DNA of 64,000 bases from Planctomycetota bacterium (GTDB lineage: Bacteria > Planctomycetota > Phycisphaerae > UBA1845 > UTPLA1), in the NCBI GenBank assembly GCA_015654675.1, contig JAATGM010000051.1:1-64000 (forward strand). The letters run 5' to 3'. The notes beneath the pieces are model-generated. The model saw only the letters and a list, made by a program, of their open reading frames with translations. It was not told the origin of the DNA and ran no database searches. Below are positions 52,007 to 60,965 of this stretch, piece after piece (position 1 is the stretch's first letter; each line of letters opens with the position of its first letter). The translations under genes and the position numbers were made by a program.

Positions 52007-53089
52007 TCAAAACAACGCGGTTGGATCGGTTTGTGTCTCAAAAAAGTGGCCGGTCGAGCCCATTCCGGGCGCGATCATCATTCCGCCTTGATCAAAGCCG
52101 GCGCCCACGCCGCCGCTGCCACCACAGGCCCCGCCGCCACCGCCTCCGAAGTAACGATTGCTCGGACCGATCGTATTGGTGAAACCGGCGGCCCCGCCTT
52201 CAACGTGCACCTCACCGAATCCCGAGAGCGAAGGGGCAATCAGATGGACGATCCCGCCACCGCCGCCACCACCCGCGCCGACGTTCTGATTCTGCGACAT
52301 GCCCCCGCTGCCCTTGGCCGTCAGCATTCCTTCCTGTTGGACCGAAGTTTTGCTGGCCAGGACGACAATTCCTCCTCCTCCGCCGCCGGTCCCGTCTCCG
52401 AACCCGGCCGTGCCGTCGGCCATCACGGTCGCGCCGGCGGCGTTCAGGATCGCGCCAGCGGCGAGCACAACCAGCGTCCCACCACCGCGGCCGGCTTCGA
52501 TTCCGAAACTCGTACCCGTGGCTCCGCCGCCGCCGCCGCCAAGCCGGCCGGGGTTCACGATGTTGATCGCTTCATAGCGCTCCAATCCGCGCCCGCCAAG
52601 TCCGCCGTAGGCATAGTCGCCGTTCACTGACACGGACCCGCTGCCTGCCGCGCCGTTCGACAAACCGGCGTCAGCGGGCCGAACTCCCGACTGCGGCATG
52701 TTTCCACCGTTGAAGTTGGTGCCACCACCGCCCGCCCCGGTGCTGACCCAAATGGTTCCGTAATTAGTGAACGTTCCGGTGCAGCGGAGGACAGTCCCGC
52801 TGGCGACGCGTAGCGTCACGCCGGCGTCAATGGTCACGTCAGTGAACTGATAGTTGCCGTCGGTCGCGAGGTCATGGCCGAGGATTCGGTTCTCAGCCAG
52901 ATGGAGCTCACCGGCCGAACCATCGCCGTAGACACGCAGTTGGCCATCGGCGCCATCTGGTCCGGTGGGGCCATCGGGACCCTGAATGCCCGGTTCACCG
53001 GCGGTTCCGGGGAGCCCGCGAACGCCGCAGCCGGCGGCGAGCGCCAGGCAGAGCGATCCGATTGACAGAAGTCTTGCTGATTTTCTCAT
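52007..53089 (-). CDS. Collagen-like, glycine-rich surface lipoprotein
   Basis: 360 residues. The lipobox is LALAAGC with C21 as the lipidated residue. Directly after it lie eight Gly-x-y triplets (GLPGTAGEPGIQGPDGPTG and on), a short collagen-like stalk. The rest is highly Gly-rich, with beta-helix-like units (DVTIDAGVTLRVASGTVL, GTFTNYGTIWV) and GGGGGG runs separating hydrophobic strands such as GIVVLASKTSV. The layout is lipid anchor, collagen stalk, repetitive beta head. I see no catalytic motif. Similar Gly-rich proteins may act in adhesion or in an S-layer-like coat; this is inference. The 188-base spacer to the next gene downstream shows no gene. Confidence 0.85.
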   Translation of the reverse strand: MRKSARLLSIGSLCLALAAGCGVRGLPGTAGEPGIQGPDGPTGPDGADGQLRVYGDGSAGELHLAENRILGHDLATDGNYQFTDVTIDAGVTLRVASGTVLRCTGTFTNYGTIWVSTGAGGGGTNFNGGNMPQSGVRPADAGLSNGAAGSGSVSVNGDYAYGGLGGRGLERYEAINIVNPGRLGGGGGGATGTSFGIEAGRGGGTLVVLAAGAILNAAGATVMADGTAGFGDGTGGGGGGIVVLASKTSVQQEGMLTAKGSGGMSQNQNVGAGGGGGGGIVHLIAPSLSGFGEVHVEGGAAGFTNTIGPSNRYFGGGGGGACGGSGGVGAGFDQGGMMIAPGMGSTGHFFETQTDPTALF

Positions 53090-53214
53090 GATCCGTACTC
53101 CCGTTGGCCTGAATTGCGTGTGGATTTAGCCCCGCGACATCGCAAAGCATGTTCAAGCCGTCAGGCGACGGGAGTTGGCGAAAGCGGACGGGGATTTTGA
53201 AATTTGTGGCTGAC

Positions 53215-56200
53215 CTAGGGCGCCCCGGCTTTTTGCGAGGATGCGGGGGCGCTGGCGGGGGCATCGGCTCGAGATCGCCATTCGGCGCTTTTCTGGGCGT
53301 GGCCGGCACCGGGTTCCAGTTCGTCCCATATTTGATAGAGACGAGCAATGCGCTCTGTGACGATGCGAGTGTTACGGCTGCGGTACTGCGGCGGCATCGA
53401 TTCGAGACGAGCGCCGAGCTGCTGATGGCTGTCGAGGACGAGCGGCTCGGCCGCGCGAATCTTTGCGCGGGCGGTGGACGGGTCGTCGGTGGTGGCGGCC
53501 ATCATTGCGATGGCCGCGCCTTCCAGACTCTCGGACATCGGTGTCGTCCAGTGCTCAGGCGGATAGGCGGGCTGGGTGGCCGCTCGCACGGTGTGCATGA
53601 TTTCGGCCGCTTCGGCGGCGCGGCGCGCGGCCTCAGACCGATTCGGGCCCTTGCGATCGATCCAAGCCCGTTCGGTGAGGATCGAAGCAAGCTGGCTCTG
53701 GTCGCGGAAGACGAAGAATCGATTCGGGCCGGCCACCTTTTGTTGGATTGCGAGCGCCGCACGGGCCAGCGGCTCGGCGGCGGCGTAATCGTTCTTGCTG
53801 ATCTGAATCATGCACATGGTGCCCAGCACCTGGCCAACCTTGGGATGTTCCGGGCCGAGGGTCTTTTCCATGATTCGCCGCGCCTCAGACATCGTGCTCA
53901 GCGCGTCGTCCTTCTTGCCGCGCTCGAGGAGGATTTGTCCGAGGTTCATCATCGGGGTGCCGAGACTGGCGGCCTCCTTCCCCGCCGATCGCTGATAGGT
54001 CGCAACCTGCTCACGGAAGAGTTGCTCGGCCTCCTCGAGCTTGCCGCGGTTGTAGAGCACGAGGGCCAGCGCGCCCTTGCTGCCGGCCGTGCGCATGTGG
54101 TCTTCGCCGAGGATTCGTTTGCGCAGTTCGAGCGTGTGGCGGGCGATTTGCTCGGACTCGTCGAGTTTGCCCTGATAGTAGAGTGCGAGGCCGAGATTCG
54201 AGAGCGTGATGGCGAGTTCAGGGGAGTCTTTCGGGCCGAGCTTGGTCTGCAGAGCGATCGATTCGCGAAAGAGCGTCTCAGCCTTCGGGTAGTCACCCAT
54301 GTTCAGGTAGGCGTTCGCAAGCTCCCCCATGGCCTTCGCAGTGGTCAGATCTTCGTGCCCCAACACTTTCTCGTAGATTTCTATTGCCTGTTTGAGGAGG
54401 CGCTCGGCCTTGGGCAAATCCCCACGAATAATGGACAGACTTGCGAGCTGGTTGAGAGAGGTCGCCACGTCGATGTGGGTCTCGCCGAACAGTGATCGGC
54501 GCATCGCGAGCGCGTCGTCGATCAATTTTTCGGCGCCCTCGAGATCGCTTTGCTCTTGGCGCGTGACGGCGATGAGCGATAGCAAATTGGCGGCCTGTGC
54601 GTTCGTCGCGTCGCCGCGATCGCGGAGGAGTGCGAGGCCCTGGCGTTCGATTTCCTCAGCGCGAGCATACTGGCCGATGCTGCCATAGACGCCACCGATG
54701 GTGGCGTAGAGCTGGGCGGCAATGGCGGGCTGATCGGCGAGTTGCTTGCCGATTCGATCGGCGGCTTTGTCGAGGATTTCCTTGAGGATGGTCGTGTCAC
54801 GGCCTTGGGCGGTTTCGGGGTCGACGCCGCTGAAGATCTCCTGCATGAAGCGCGAGACCTGGGCGCTGCGGGCGGCTTCTTCGCGGGCTTTACGCTCGCC
54901 TGCCACCGCGGCGGCTTCGGCTCGGCGAGCGCGGACGAGCGCGACTCCCGTTCCGATCAAGCCGGCCAGCAGCACGATGAGCACGGCGGATGCGCCGATG
55001 ACGGCGGCGCGATGGCGGCGGACGAACTTGCGGACGAGATACGCCGCGCCCGGGGGACCGGCGGAGACGGGGCGGTCGGCGAGGAAGGCGACGATGTCGG
55101 CCGCGAGGGCGGCGGGCGATTCGTAGCGACGGGCGCGGTCCTTATCCAGGGCGTGCATGACAATCCAGTCGAGGTCGCCGCGAAGCTGACGCCGTAGCGA
55201 CGATGGGTCGCTTTGACGCTGTTGGGCGATTTCGACGATTGAAGTGCGGCCGCGCTGCTGGCTTGTCTCGATGACAACTTGTGTGCCAGTGGCGTGGGTT
55301 TTTATCCGCGTGCTGGGGCGGTCTGGTTCCTCCTCGCGAATGATGCGCTGCAATTCGGCGAATTCGCTTGAGCGGAGGCGCGTGGCGTCGAAGGGTGTGG
55401 TGCCGGTGAGCAGCTCATAGAGCAGGACTCCGAGGCTGTAGACATCGGTGCGGGTGTCGATGTCGAGACTGCCGGCGGCCTGCTCAGGGCTCATATACTG
55501 CGGCGTGCCGATAAGCTGGCGCTCCTGCGTTTCGATGGAGCGGTCGGTGAGGGACTGTTCGATCGCTTTGGCGACACCGAAGTCGATCACTTTCACCATG
55601 CCGCGGCCGTCGACCGTCACTGCGAGGACATTCGACGGCTTGATGTCGCGGTGGATGACTCCCTTTTGGTGGGCGTGTTGGACAGCGTGGCAGACGGTGA
55701 CGAAAAGATCGAGCCGCGAGCGAATGTCGAGGCGGTTCTGATCGCAGTAGGTCGTCAGGGGTGTACCGCGGACGAGCTCCATAACGAAGTAGGGGCGGCC
55801 GGTGTCGGTCGCGCCGCCATCGAGTACGCGGGCGATGTTGGGATGGTCCATCATCGCGAGGGCCTGGCGTTCGGCATCAAAGCGGGCGACGACCTGGCGG
55901 GTGTCCATGCCGAACTTGATCAGTTTGAGAGCTACCTGGCGGCGGACGGGCCTTTGCTGGTCGGCGAGATAGACGGTTCCGAAGCCGCCTTCACCGAGCG
56001 GCTCGATCAGGCGGTAGGGGCCGATCTGTTGACCAACGGCGATGGCGGCCGATGCGGGGAGCGATGCCCGGCCGTGCGGGGCCAGGGTGGGGCCGGGCGT
56101 ATCGGCGTCGGCCTCGTGCTCGAGAAGGGACTCGACTTCGCGGCGGAGGGCGGCGTCATCTTTACAGGCGCGATCCAGGAAGGCAGGCCGGTCGGCGGCG

Positions 56201-56259
56201 GGCAGATCGAGGGCGTCCTGCAGAATAGCTTTGACTCGCGGCCAGTCATCGTGCGGCAT
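53215..56259 (-). CDS. Membrane Ser/Thr protein kinase with TPR sensor
   Basis: 1014 residues. An N-terminal 80-residue part (RPAFLDRACKDDAALRREVE) is typical of planctomycete kinases. The Hanks-type kinase domain (about 82-360) has the glycine loop GEGGFGTVY, VALKLIK, HRDIKPSNVL, DFGVAK and GTPQYMSPEQ, so it should be active. One membrane helix follows (about 430-455: VIGASAVLIVLLAGLIGTGV), then at least eight TPR units in the outer C-terminal half (ANAYLNMGDYPKAETLFRES and relatives). Start 6 bases after the ECF sigma gene: the pair is surely one operon. It probably senses outside proteins and phosphorylates cytoplasmic targets. Confidence 0.95.
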   Translation of the reverse strand: MPHDDWPRVKAILQDALDLPAADRPAFLDRACKDDAALRREVESLLEHEADADTPGPTLAPHGRASLPASAAIAVGQQIGPYRLIEPLGEGGFGTVYLADQQRPVRRQVALKLIKFGMDTRQVVARFDAERQALAMMDHPNIARVLDGGATDTGRPYFVMELVRGTPLTTYCDQNRLDIRSRLDLFVTVCHAVQHAHQKGVIHRDIKPSNVLAVTVDGRGMVKVIDFGVAKAIEQSLTDRSIETQERQLIGTPQYMSPEQAAGSLDIDTRTDVYSLGVLLYELLTGTTPFDATRLRSSEFAELQRIIREEEPDRPSTRIKTHATGTQVVIETSQQRGRTSIVEIAQQRQSDPSSLRRQLRGDLDWIVMHALDKDRARRYESPAALAADIVAFLADRPVSAGPPGAAYLVRKFVRRHRAAVIGASAVLIVLLAGLIGTGVALVRARRAEAAAVAGERKAREEAARSAQVSRFMQEIFSGVDPETAQGRDTTILKEILDKAADRIGKQLADQPAIAAQLYATIGGVYGSIGQYARAEEIERQGLALLRDRGDATNAQAANLLSLIAVTRQEQSDLEGAEKLIDDALAMRRSLFGETHIDVATSLNQLASLSIIRGDLPKAERLLKQAIEIYEKVLGHEDLTTAKAMGELANAYLNMGDYPKAETLFRESIALQTKLGPKDSPELAITLSNLGLALYYQGKLDESEQIARHTLELRKRILGEDHMRTAGSKGALALVLYNRGKLEEAEQLFREQVATYQRSAGKEAASLGTPMMNLGQILLERGKKDDALSTMSEARRIMEKTLGPEHPKVGQVLGTMCMIQISKNDYAAAEPLARAALAIQQKVAGPNRFFVFRDQSQLASILTERAWIDRKGPNRSEAARRAAEAAEIMHTVRAATQPAYPPEHWTTPMSESLEGAAIAMMAATTDDPSTARAKIRAAEPLVLDSHQQLGARLESMPPQYRSRNTRIVTERIARLYQIWDELEPGAGHAQKSAEWRSRADAPASAPASSQKAGAP

Positions 56260-56265
56260 GTGTGC

Positions 56266-56841
56266 TCAATCGGGCGCTGAGACGAGTTCGCGCTGCAGCC
56301 AGGCGCGCGCGGCCGACCATTCGCGGCGGACGGTGCGATCGGTTACGCCGAGGGCCTCGGCAACTTCGAGTTCGCTGAGGCCGGCGTAGAAGCGGAGCCG
56401 AACGACGCGGCCTAGATCAGGGTCCTTGGCTTCGAGGCGTTTGACGGCTTCGTCGAGCGCAAGGATGTCGTCGGGATCGCCTTCGACGGCGAGGTCGACG
56501 ACGTTGAGTGAAACACGGCGGCGATCTTTTCCCGGGCCGCCGCGCTTGATGCGGCCGCGGGCGCGGGCGTGCTCGATGAGGATGCGGCGCATGGCTTCCG
56601 CAGCGGCCGCGAAGAAATGCGCGCGACCTTGCCAATCGACCGGGCCGTCGCCGACGAGACGCATGTAGGCCTCGTGGACGAGGGCGGTGGCCTGAAGGGT
56701 GTGGCCTTTGCGCTCTTCGGCGAGGCGTTGCTGGGCAATTTTTCGGAGCTGGTCGTAGACGAGTTCGAGGAGTGCGTCGGGGGCGCGGGGCGCGTTTGGC
56801 TGCATGCCCTGCAGAATCTGCGTTACGTCTTGCGTGGACAT
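56266..56841 (-). CDS. ECF sigma factor, Sig-70_X6 type, paired with kinase
   Basis: 191 residues from ATG at 56841; the frame runs upstream without conserved sequence, and an ATG two codons earlier is an alternative. The region 2 pattern is diagnostic: LLELVYDQLRKIAQQRLAEE, GHTLQATALVHEAYMRLV, FFAAAAEAMRRILIEHARAR. Region 4 has ELEVAEALGVTDRTVRREWS, the recognition helix. This subtype usually sits next to a kinase, as here. It could be controlled by phosphorylation rather than a classic anti-sigma; that is inference from the pairing. Divergent helicase gene upstream. Confidence 0.93.
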   Translation of the reverse strand: MSTQDVTQILQGMQPNAPRAPDALLELVYDQLRKIAQQRLAEERKGHTLQATALVHEAYMRLVGDGPVDWQGRAHFFAAAAEAMRRILIEHARARGRIKRGGPGKDRRRVSLNVVDLAVEGDPDDILALDEAVKRLEAKDPDLGRVVRLRFYAGLSELEVAEALGVTDRTVRREWSAARAWLQRELVSAPD

Positions 56842-57057
56842 GCGCATTCCCGAATTGCGACCTGCCGACATGGTACGGGATGGGGCGGGATGTCCCAAGC
56901 CGCAGGCCGGCCGATTGACAATGACCGAACCTCCGACTAGACTTGGGCTTGCACTTCGAAGGTATGGAACCATCGGAGCACAGCAGGCACCGATGGCTAT
57001 GAACGGCGTGAGTTGCGTCCGACACATCTTCGCCTGGGATTGATAAGAAGGTACAGA

Positions 57058-58386
57058 ATGCGTTTTGAAGACTTGCGGCTCAGCGAGCCGCTCCTGCGTG
57101 CGGTACGCACAGCGGGCTATAACCACCCCACGCCGATCCAGACCAGCGCCATTCCCCACGTACTCGCCGGGCGAGACGTGTTGGGTTGCGCCCAGACGGG
57201 CACGGGAAAGACGGCGGCCTTTGTGCTGCCGATGTTGCAGCGATTGAGCGAGCCGGGCCACGCGCCGCGATCGCCGGGCCGGGTGCGGGCACTGGTGCTT
57301 TGCCCGACGCGCGAGTTGGCGCAGCAGATCAGCGAGAGCGTGACTACGTACGGGCGGAACTCGCATGTTCGGCAGGCCGTGGTGTTCGGCGGCGTGCGGC
57401 AGGGGCCGCAGGCGCGGGCGCTGCAGGCCGGCGTGGATGTTCTGGTCGCGACGCCGGGACGGTTGCTTGACTTGATGAGCCAGGGACTGGCGAACCTTTC
57501 AGGCGTTGACATTCTTGTTCTCGATGAGGCCGATCGAATGCTGGACATGGGCTTCCTGCCCGACATTCGGCGGATCCTGCACCAGATTCCGAAGAAGCGG
57601 CAGACGCTGATGTTCTCGGCAACGATGCCTGAGCCGATTCGCAAGCTTGCGGACGACATTCTGAATCAGCCGGTGCCGGTACAGGTGGCGCGGATTTCGT
57701 CGCCGGCGCCGACGGTCGACCACAAGGTTCATTTTGTTCGCAGTCCGGAGAAACCGGCTCTGTTGATCCGGTTGCTGGCGCATACGCGGCACACACGGGC
57801 GCTGGTCTTCACGCGGACGAAGCGCGGGGCGGATCGATTGACGAAGAGTCTCATGCAGGCGGGCGTTCGCGCTGCAGCGCTGCATGGGAACAAGAGCCAG
57901 GGAGCACGCACACGGGCGCTGGCCGAGTTTCGCTCGGCGAAGACGCCGGTGCTGGTGGCTACCGACATCGCGGCGCGCGGGCTCGACATTGATGACATTT
58001 CGCACGTGTTCAACTACGACCTGACACCTGACGCGGAGACGTATGTTCACCGCATCGGACGGACGGGCCGGGCCGGAGCACGCGGGGCGGCTGTTTCGTT
58101 CTGCACGGACGACGATCGGGCCAACCTGCGGGCAATCGAGCGGCTGCTTCAAGCGCCGTTGGAGCGCGTGGGCCAGCCGGCGGGCCGAGTTGAATCGGCT
58201 CCGCATCCGAGGCGGCCGGAGACCGCGCGGCCGGCGGCGAGGCCGAGTGGCCGACCGGGGCAGCCGGGACCCGCTGGACATTTTGGCCGGCCGGGCCGCG
58301 GACGACCGGGCGGTGGACGGCCTGGGTCGCAGTGGGCGGGTGGCCGAGCACACAAGGGTGAGCGGGGTGGACGGCGCGAGGGATGA
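57058..58386 (+). CDS. DEAD-box RNA helicase, RhlE-like
   Basis: 442 residues from ATG at 57058, where AAGG precedes by 7 bases; an earlier ATG at 57013 is less likely. Both RecA domains are complete: Q-motif GYNHPTPIQTSAIP, motif I AQTGTGKT, II DEAD, III SAT, V ARGLDI and VI HRIGRTGRAG. The C-terminal 80 residues are Arg/Gly/Pro-rich (GRPGRGRPGGGRPGSQ), an RNA-binding tail. RhlE-type helicases act in ribosome maturation and RNA decay. The 215-base divergent spacer separates it from the ECF gene. Confidence 0.95.
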   Translation: MRFEDLRLSEPLLRAVRTAGYNHPTPIQTSAIPHVLAGRDVLGCAQTGTGKTAAFVLPMLQRLSEPGHAPRSPGRVRALVLCPTRELAQQISESVTTYGRNSHVRQAVVFGGVRQGPQARALQAGVDVLVATPGRLLDLMSQGLANLSGVDILVLDEADRMLDMGFLPDIRRILHQIPKKRQTLMFSATMPEPIRKLADDILNQPVPVQVARISSPAPTVDHKVHFVRSPEKPALLIRLLAHTRHTRALVFTRTKRGADRLTKSLMQAGVRAAALHGNKSQGARTRALAEFRSAKTPVLVATDIAARGLDIDDISHVFNYDLTPDAETYVHRIGRTGRAGARGAAVSFCTDDDRANLRAIERLLQAPLERVGQPAGRVESAPHPRRPETARPAARPSGRPGQPGPAGHFGRPGRGRPGGGRPGSQWAGGRAHKGERGGRREG

Positions 58387-58435
58387 GGGGCGCCGGTTTA
58401 GACGGCCGGGGTTAGCGAAACGTGACCAGGCGACA

Positions 58436-58466
58436 GCCCCCGGAATAATTGGGGGCGAGGTTTATT
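58436..58466 (+). terminator. Possible terminator after the helicase gene
   Basis: GCCCCC-GGAATAATT-GGGGGC, a 6-base GC stem at 58436-58456, followed by GAGGTTTATTG. The T-tract is poor, so termination is uncertain. It lies in a 358-base gap (58387-58744) that otherwise shows no gene. Confidence 0.35.
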
Positions 58467-58744
58467 GCCCGTCTTGAGATCCGCGGCATGCGCGGCGGTT
58501 CATTCACTTTTCAAAGAACTTTCTTTCGGGCCAGGACTCGGCGCTTCCTTTTGGGGCGGGCGTTTGTCCATTGAGACCCCGGACTGCTCCGTCCGCGTTG
58601 CATGAGAGTTTGTTCGGATGGTGTTTAGCCCGGACGAGTTCAAAGGCAAGGACGAATCGGTGAGCGGTCGCGGCGGAGGTGTTTGAGGGGGTCGTCCGGG
58701 GGCGGGGGATCGACTAGGCTTTTGCTGTGGAGTCCGTGACCGGC

Positions 58745-60484
58745 ATGCCTCCCGGCGCACTTGCTACCAGCTTTTATGATCGCAGCGGCGAGCCGGTTCC
58801 GGCTGCGCTCATGCTGCAACTTGGCAAGATCTTTGCCGAGGCCGAGATTGAAATCGTTCCACAGCCGGGAGCGAACGCGGAATCCAAGCCGAAGGTCGGC
58901 CGTGTGATCTTCCGCACCGACGCGCTTCATCAGCGTCTGCGGGACAGTCTTGTCCTGCGGCGGCTGCTGACGCATGGGGATCAAGCGACGCCCTATGTGT
59001 TGCTGGACGACGGGCGTGAACCGCGCAGCGCATTCTTGTACGTCAACGATCTGATTCCCAAGGTGGATGAGCTGGACGTTGCGCCTGATCCGGTGGACGA
59101 AAAGATTGCGCAGCAGGCGGAAGCGGATGCCGCCGACGTGCGGATATTCGTGCCGCAGGTGGCGGATGATCAGATCAAGCTGCTCAGTCCGCTGGCGGGC
59201 AAGGGGGGGATCTGGCACGACCGCGAGGGGCGGCCACGGACGAGCGGGGACTGGGCGCAGGCCGCGGCGAATTCGCTGGCGAGCCGGCTTTCGGCGGGGC
59301 GCTACTCGAAACGTCTGGATGCGCTGCGGGGTGACACGATTACCGTCATCGTCGCGCCGGCCGGTCGGTCGATCGATCTGACGTTCGCGCATCGGATCGC
59401 CGAGGAACATCATCTCAATCTGTCGGCCGTCGAAGAGGACCGGATTCGGCCGAACGAGAAGTCGCCGCGGAAGGTAGGGATGGCGTTTCATACGCGGCCG
59501 TTTGACGAGGCGCTGAAGACGAGCGAGGGCGACCTGCTGCGGTGGCGGCTGCTGCGATCGGCGGCGATGACGCGACAGGGGCTGGCGCGGAGCGCGGCGG
59601 GGCTGACGATTTTTGTCCTGCCGGCGGGGGCGGAGATTCGGCGGTCGGAAGGGCTGCCGCTCGAGCGGTACATCTCGGAGCATGTCGGGCCGATCGTCGT
59701 CGATGCGAAGAAAGCGGCGTGGTCGGTGATGATCGAGGTGCCGAAGCGGGTGGGCATGGAGCGGGCGATGGCGGCCGACGTTGTCCGCGAACTGATGGGG
59801 TTTGATGGGGCGGAGGCGCTGCGGCATCGGAGCGTGCCGGTTACGTACGTGGAGGTTCCGGGGGGTGGGAAGAAGAAGATTGTGGGGGCGGCCGAGGAGA
59901 TCGTGACTGGCGTGAGCATGCCGGCGCTGGAGTTCCGGCGGCGGCTCTACACGGACCCGCCATTTGCGCAATACATGCTGAAGGCGCATGAGTTGGCGCG
60001 GGGGCTGGATCGCGATCAGAGCAAGGCGGCGATCGAGGCGGAGATCAACGCGAAGGCGCGGCTGCCGGGGAAGGGCGTCGATCGCGAGTCGTGGGACGCC
60101 AAGGCGCTGCGGAAGCAACTGGAGAACCGGGCGGCCGAGGGGTTCCAGGTCACGGAGATTGATGACCGGAGCAAGATGCACGGGCCGACGCCGCTGCCGG
60201 CGTATGTGAAGACGGTGGAGGAGAAGGGGCCGGACGCGGTCATCGGGGAGGAGAAGGACCTGCGGCGGCGCGGGTCGCGGTTTGATTCGAGCGACGTTGC
60301 GCGGTGGATATTGCTGACGCTGATGGTGGCGATGATGTCGGTGGGGGTTTGCTCGATTTTCAAGTTCAAGGGGGCGGCGGAGGCGATCAAGAAACGGCAG
60401 GACGGCGTGGCGTTCAAGACGCAGGAGCCGGCGGAGCGGGCGCCGGCAGAGAAAGCGGCAGGCGAGGGGAGCAAACGCGAGTAG
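58745..60484 (+). CDS. Tail-anchored protein of unknown function
   Basis: 579 residues from ATG at 58745; a GTG at 58727 is an alternative start. The plus-strand frame is the real one: the antisense open frame across it is extremely Arg/Pro-rich. Most of the protein is hydrophilic with many charged residues, for instance LTFAHRIAEEHHLNLSAVEE and MERAMAADVVRELMGFDGAE. A single hydrophobic helix lies near the C-terminus (about 513-535, ARWILLTLMVAMMSVGVCSI), followed by a Lys/Glu/Ala-rich tail. I recognise no domain. GVDRESWDAKALRKQLE could be part of a coiled coil. It precedes element C, which points at its 3' end. Confidence 0.75.
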   Translation: MPPGALATSFYDRSGEPVPAALMLQLGKIFAEAEIEIVPQPGANAESKPKVGRVIFRTDALHQRLRDSLVLRRLLTHGDQATPYVLLDDGREPRSAFLYVNDLIPKVDELDVAPDPVDEKIAQQAEADAADVRIFVPQVADDQIKLLSPLAGKGGIWHDREGRPRTSGDWAQAAANSLASRLSAGRYSKRLDALRGDTITVIVAPAGRSIDLTFAHRIAEEHHLNLSAVEEDRIRPNEKSPRKVGMAFHTRPFDEALKTSEGDLLRWRLLRSAAMTRQGLARSAAGLTIFVLPAGAEIRRSEGLPLERYISEHVGPIVVDAKKAAWSVMIEVPKRVGMERAMAADVVRELMGFDGAEALRHRSVPVTYVEVPGGGKKKIVGAAEEIVTGVSMPALEFRRRLYTDPPFAQYMLKAHELARGLDRDQSKAAIEAEINAKARLPGKGVDRESWDAKALRKQLENRAAEGFQVTEIDDRSKMHGPTPLPAYVKTVEEKGPDAVIGEEKDLRRRGSRFDSSDVARWILLTLMVAMMSVGVCSIFKFKGAAEAIKKRQDGVAFKTQEPAERAPAEKAAGEGSKRE

Positions 60485-60544
60485 ATCGGCGGACCTGGGG
60501 CGGGTTGGGCTGAGACGGGCGGGGACATGGCAGGTGGGGACGTG

Positions 60545-60930
60545 GTGAGATCTGGCAGGTGAGATTCGTGAGATTTTACGGATTGCCCCCGTTTTTGGGG
60601 TGAAAACGAGGGTTGTTGCGTGAGATCGCTGAGATTTGCCATGGCGAGGCACGGGGGTACTCAGGCAGTCGCCGCGGCGACCAGGCTGCAGCACGAAGGG
60701 ACTGCGGTTGCGGGGCGGCACCGTTCGTGAGACGCGGTTGAGACGCCGCGATGAGATTTTTGAGACGCGTTGCAAGTGCAGGGCCTTTCGTTTCATGCGC
60801 GCGGGTTAGCGCGCGATGACGACGTTTTTTGCATTGGCGGAGTCTGAGCGGGTCCCGAATCAGACGGGATTTGCGCGGAATCCACCGGTTCGCCCCCCAG
60901 TCCTTGTTTCAGCGGGCGATGTTTGGTTAG
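60545..60930 (-). repeat. Intergenic element, copy C (candidate small RNA)
   Basis: Minus-strand relative of the elements at 1665-1910 and 26395-26680. Read on the minus strand it has TCCCG-7-CGGGA at 60869-60853 followed by CGCTC; the block 60780-60727 near-identical to 26552-26604; a second hairpin CGTTTTC...AAAACG at 60608-60590; and a total of nine TCTCA units between 60765 and 60546. It points toward the 3' end of the 58745-60484 gene. The long minus-strand open frame that spans it and continues antisense through that gene is rejected as a protein. Confidence 0.55.
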
Positions 60931-60959
60931 TGTTTAGTTAGCACACCTGGTGAAGTCAA
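60931..60959 (-). promoter_or_regulatory. Possible promoter heading element C
   Basis: Minus strand TTGACT (60959-60954), 17 bases, TAAACA (60936-60931). The -10 differs from that of copies A and B, but the -35 and the distance to the hairpin are alike. Confidence 0.4.
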
Positions 60960-60965
60960 GGAAGA

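Noticed and set aside
58640-60796. A 718-codon minus-strand open frame
   Set aside because: It is antisense to the 58745-60484 gene, consists largely of Arg, Pro, His and Gln, and has no ribosome binding site. Its N-terminal part is the repeat element C translated.
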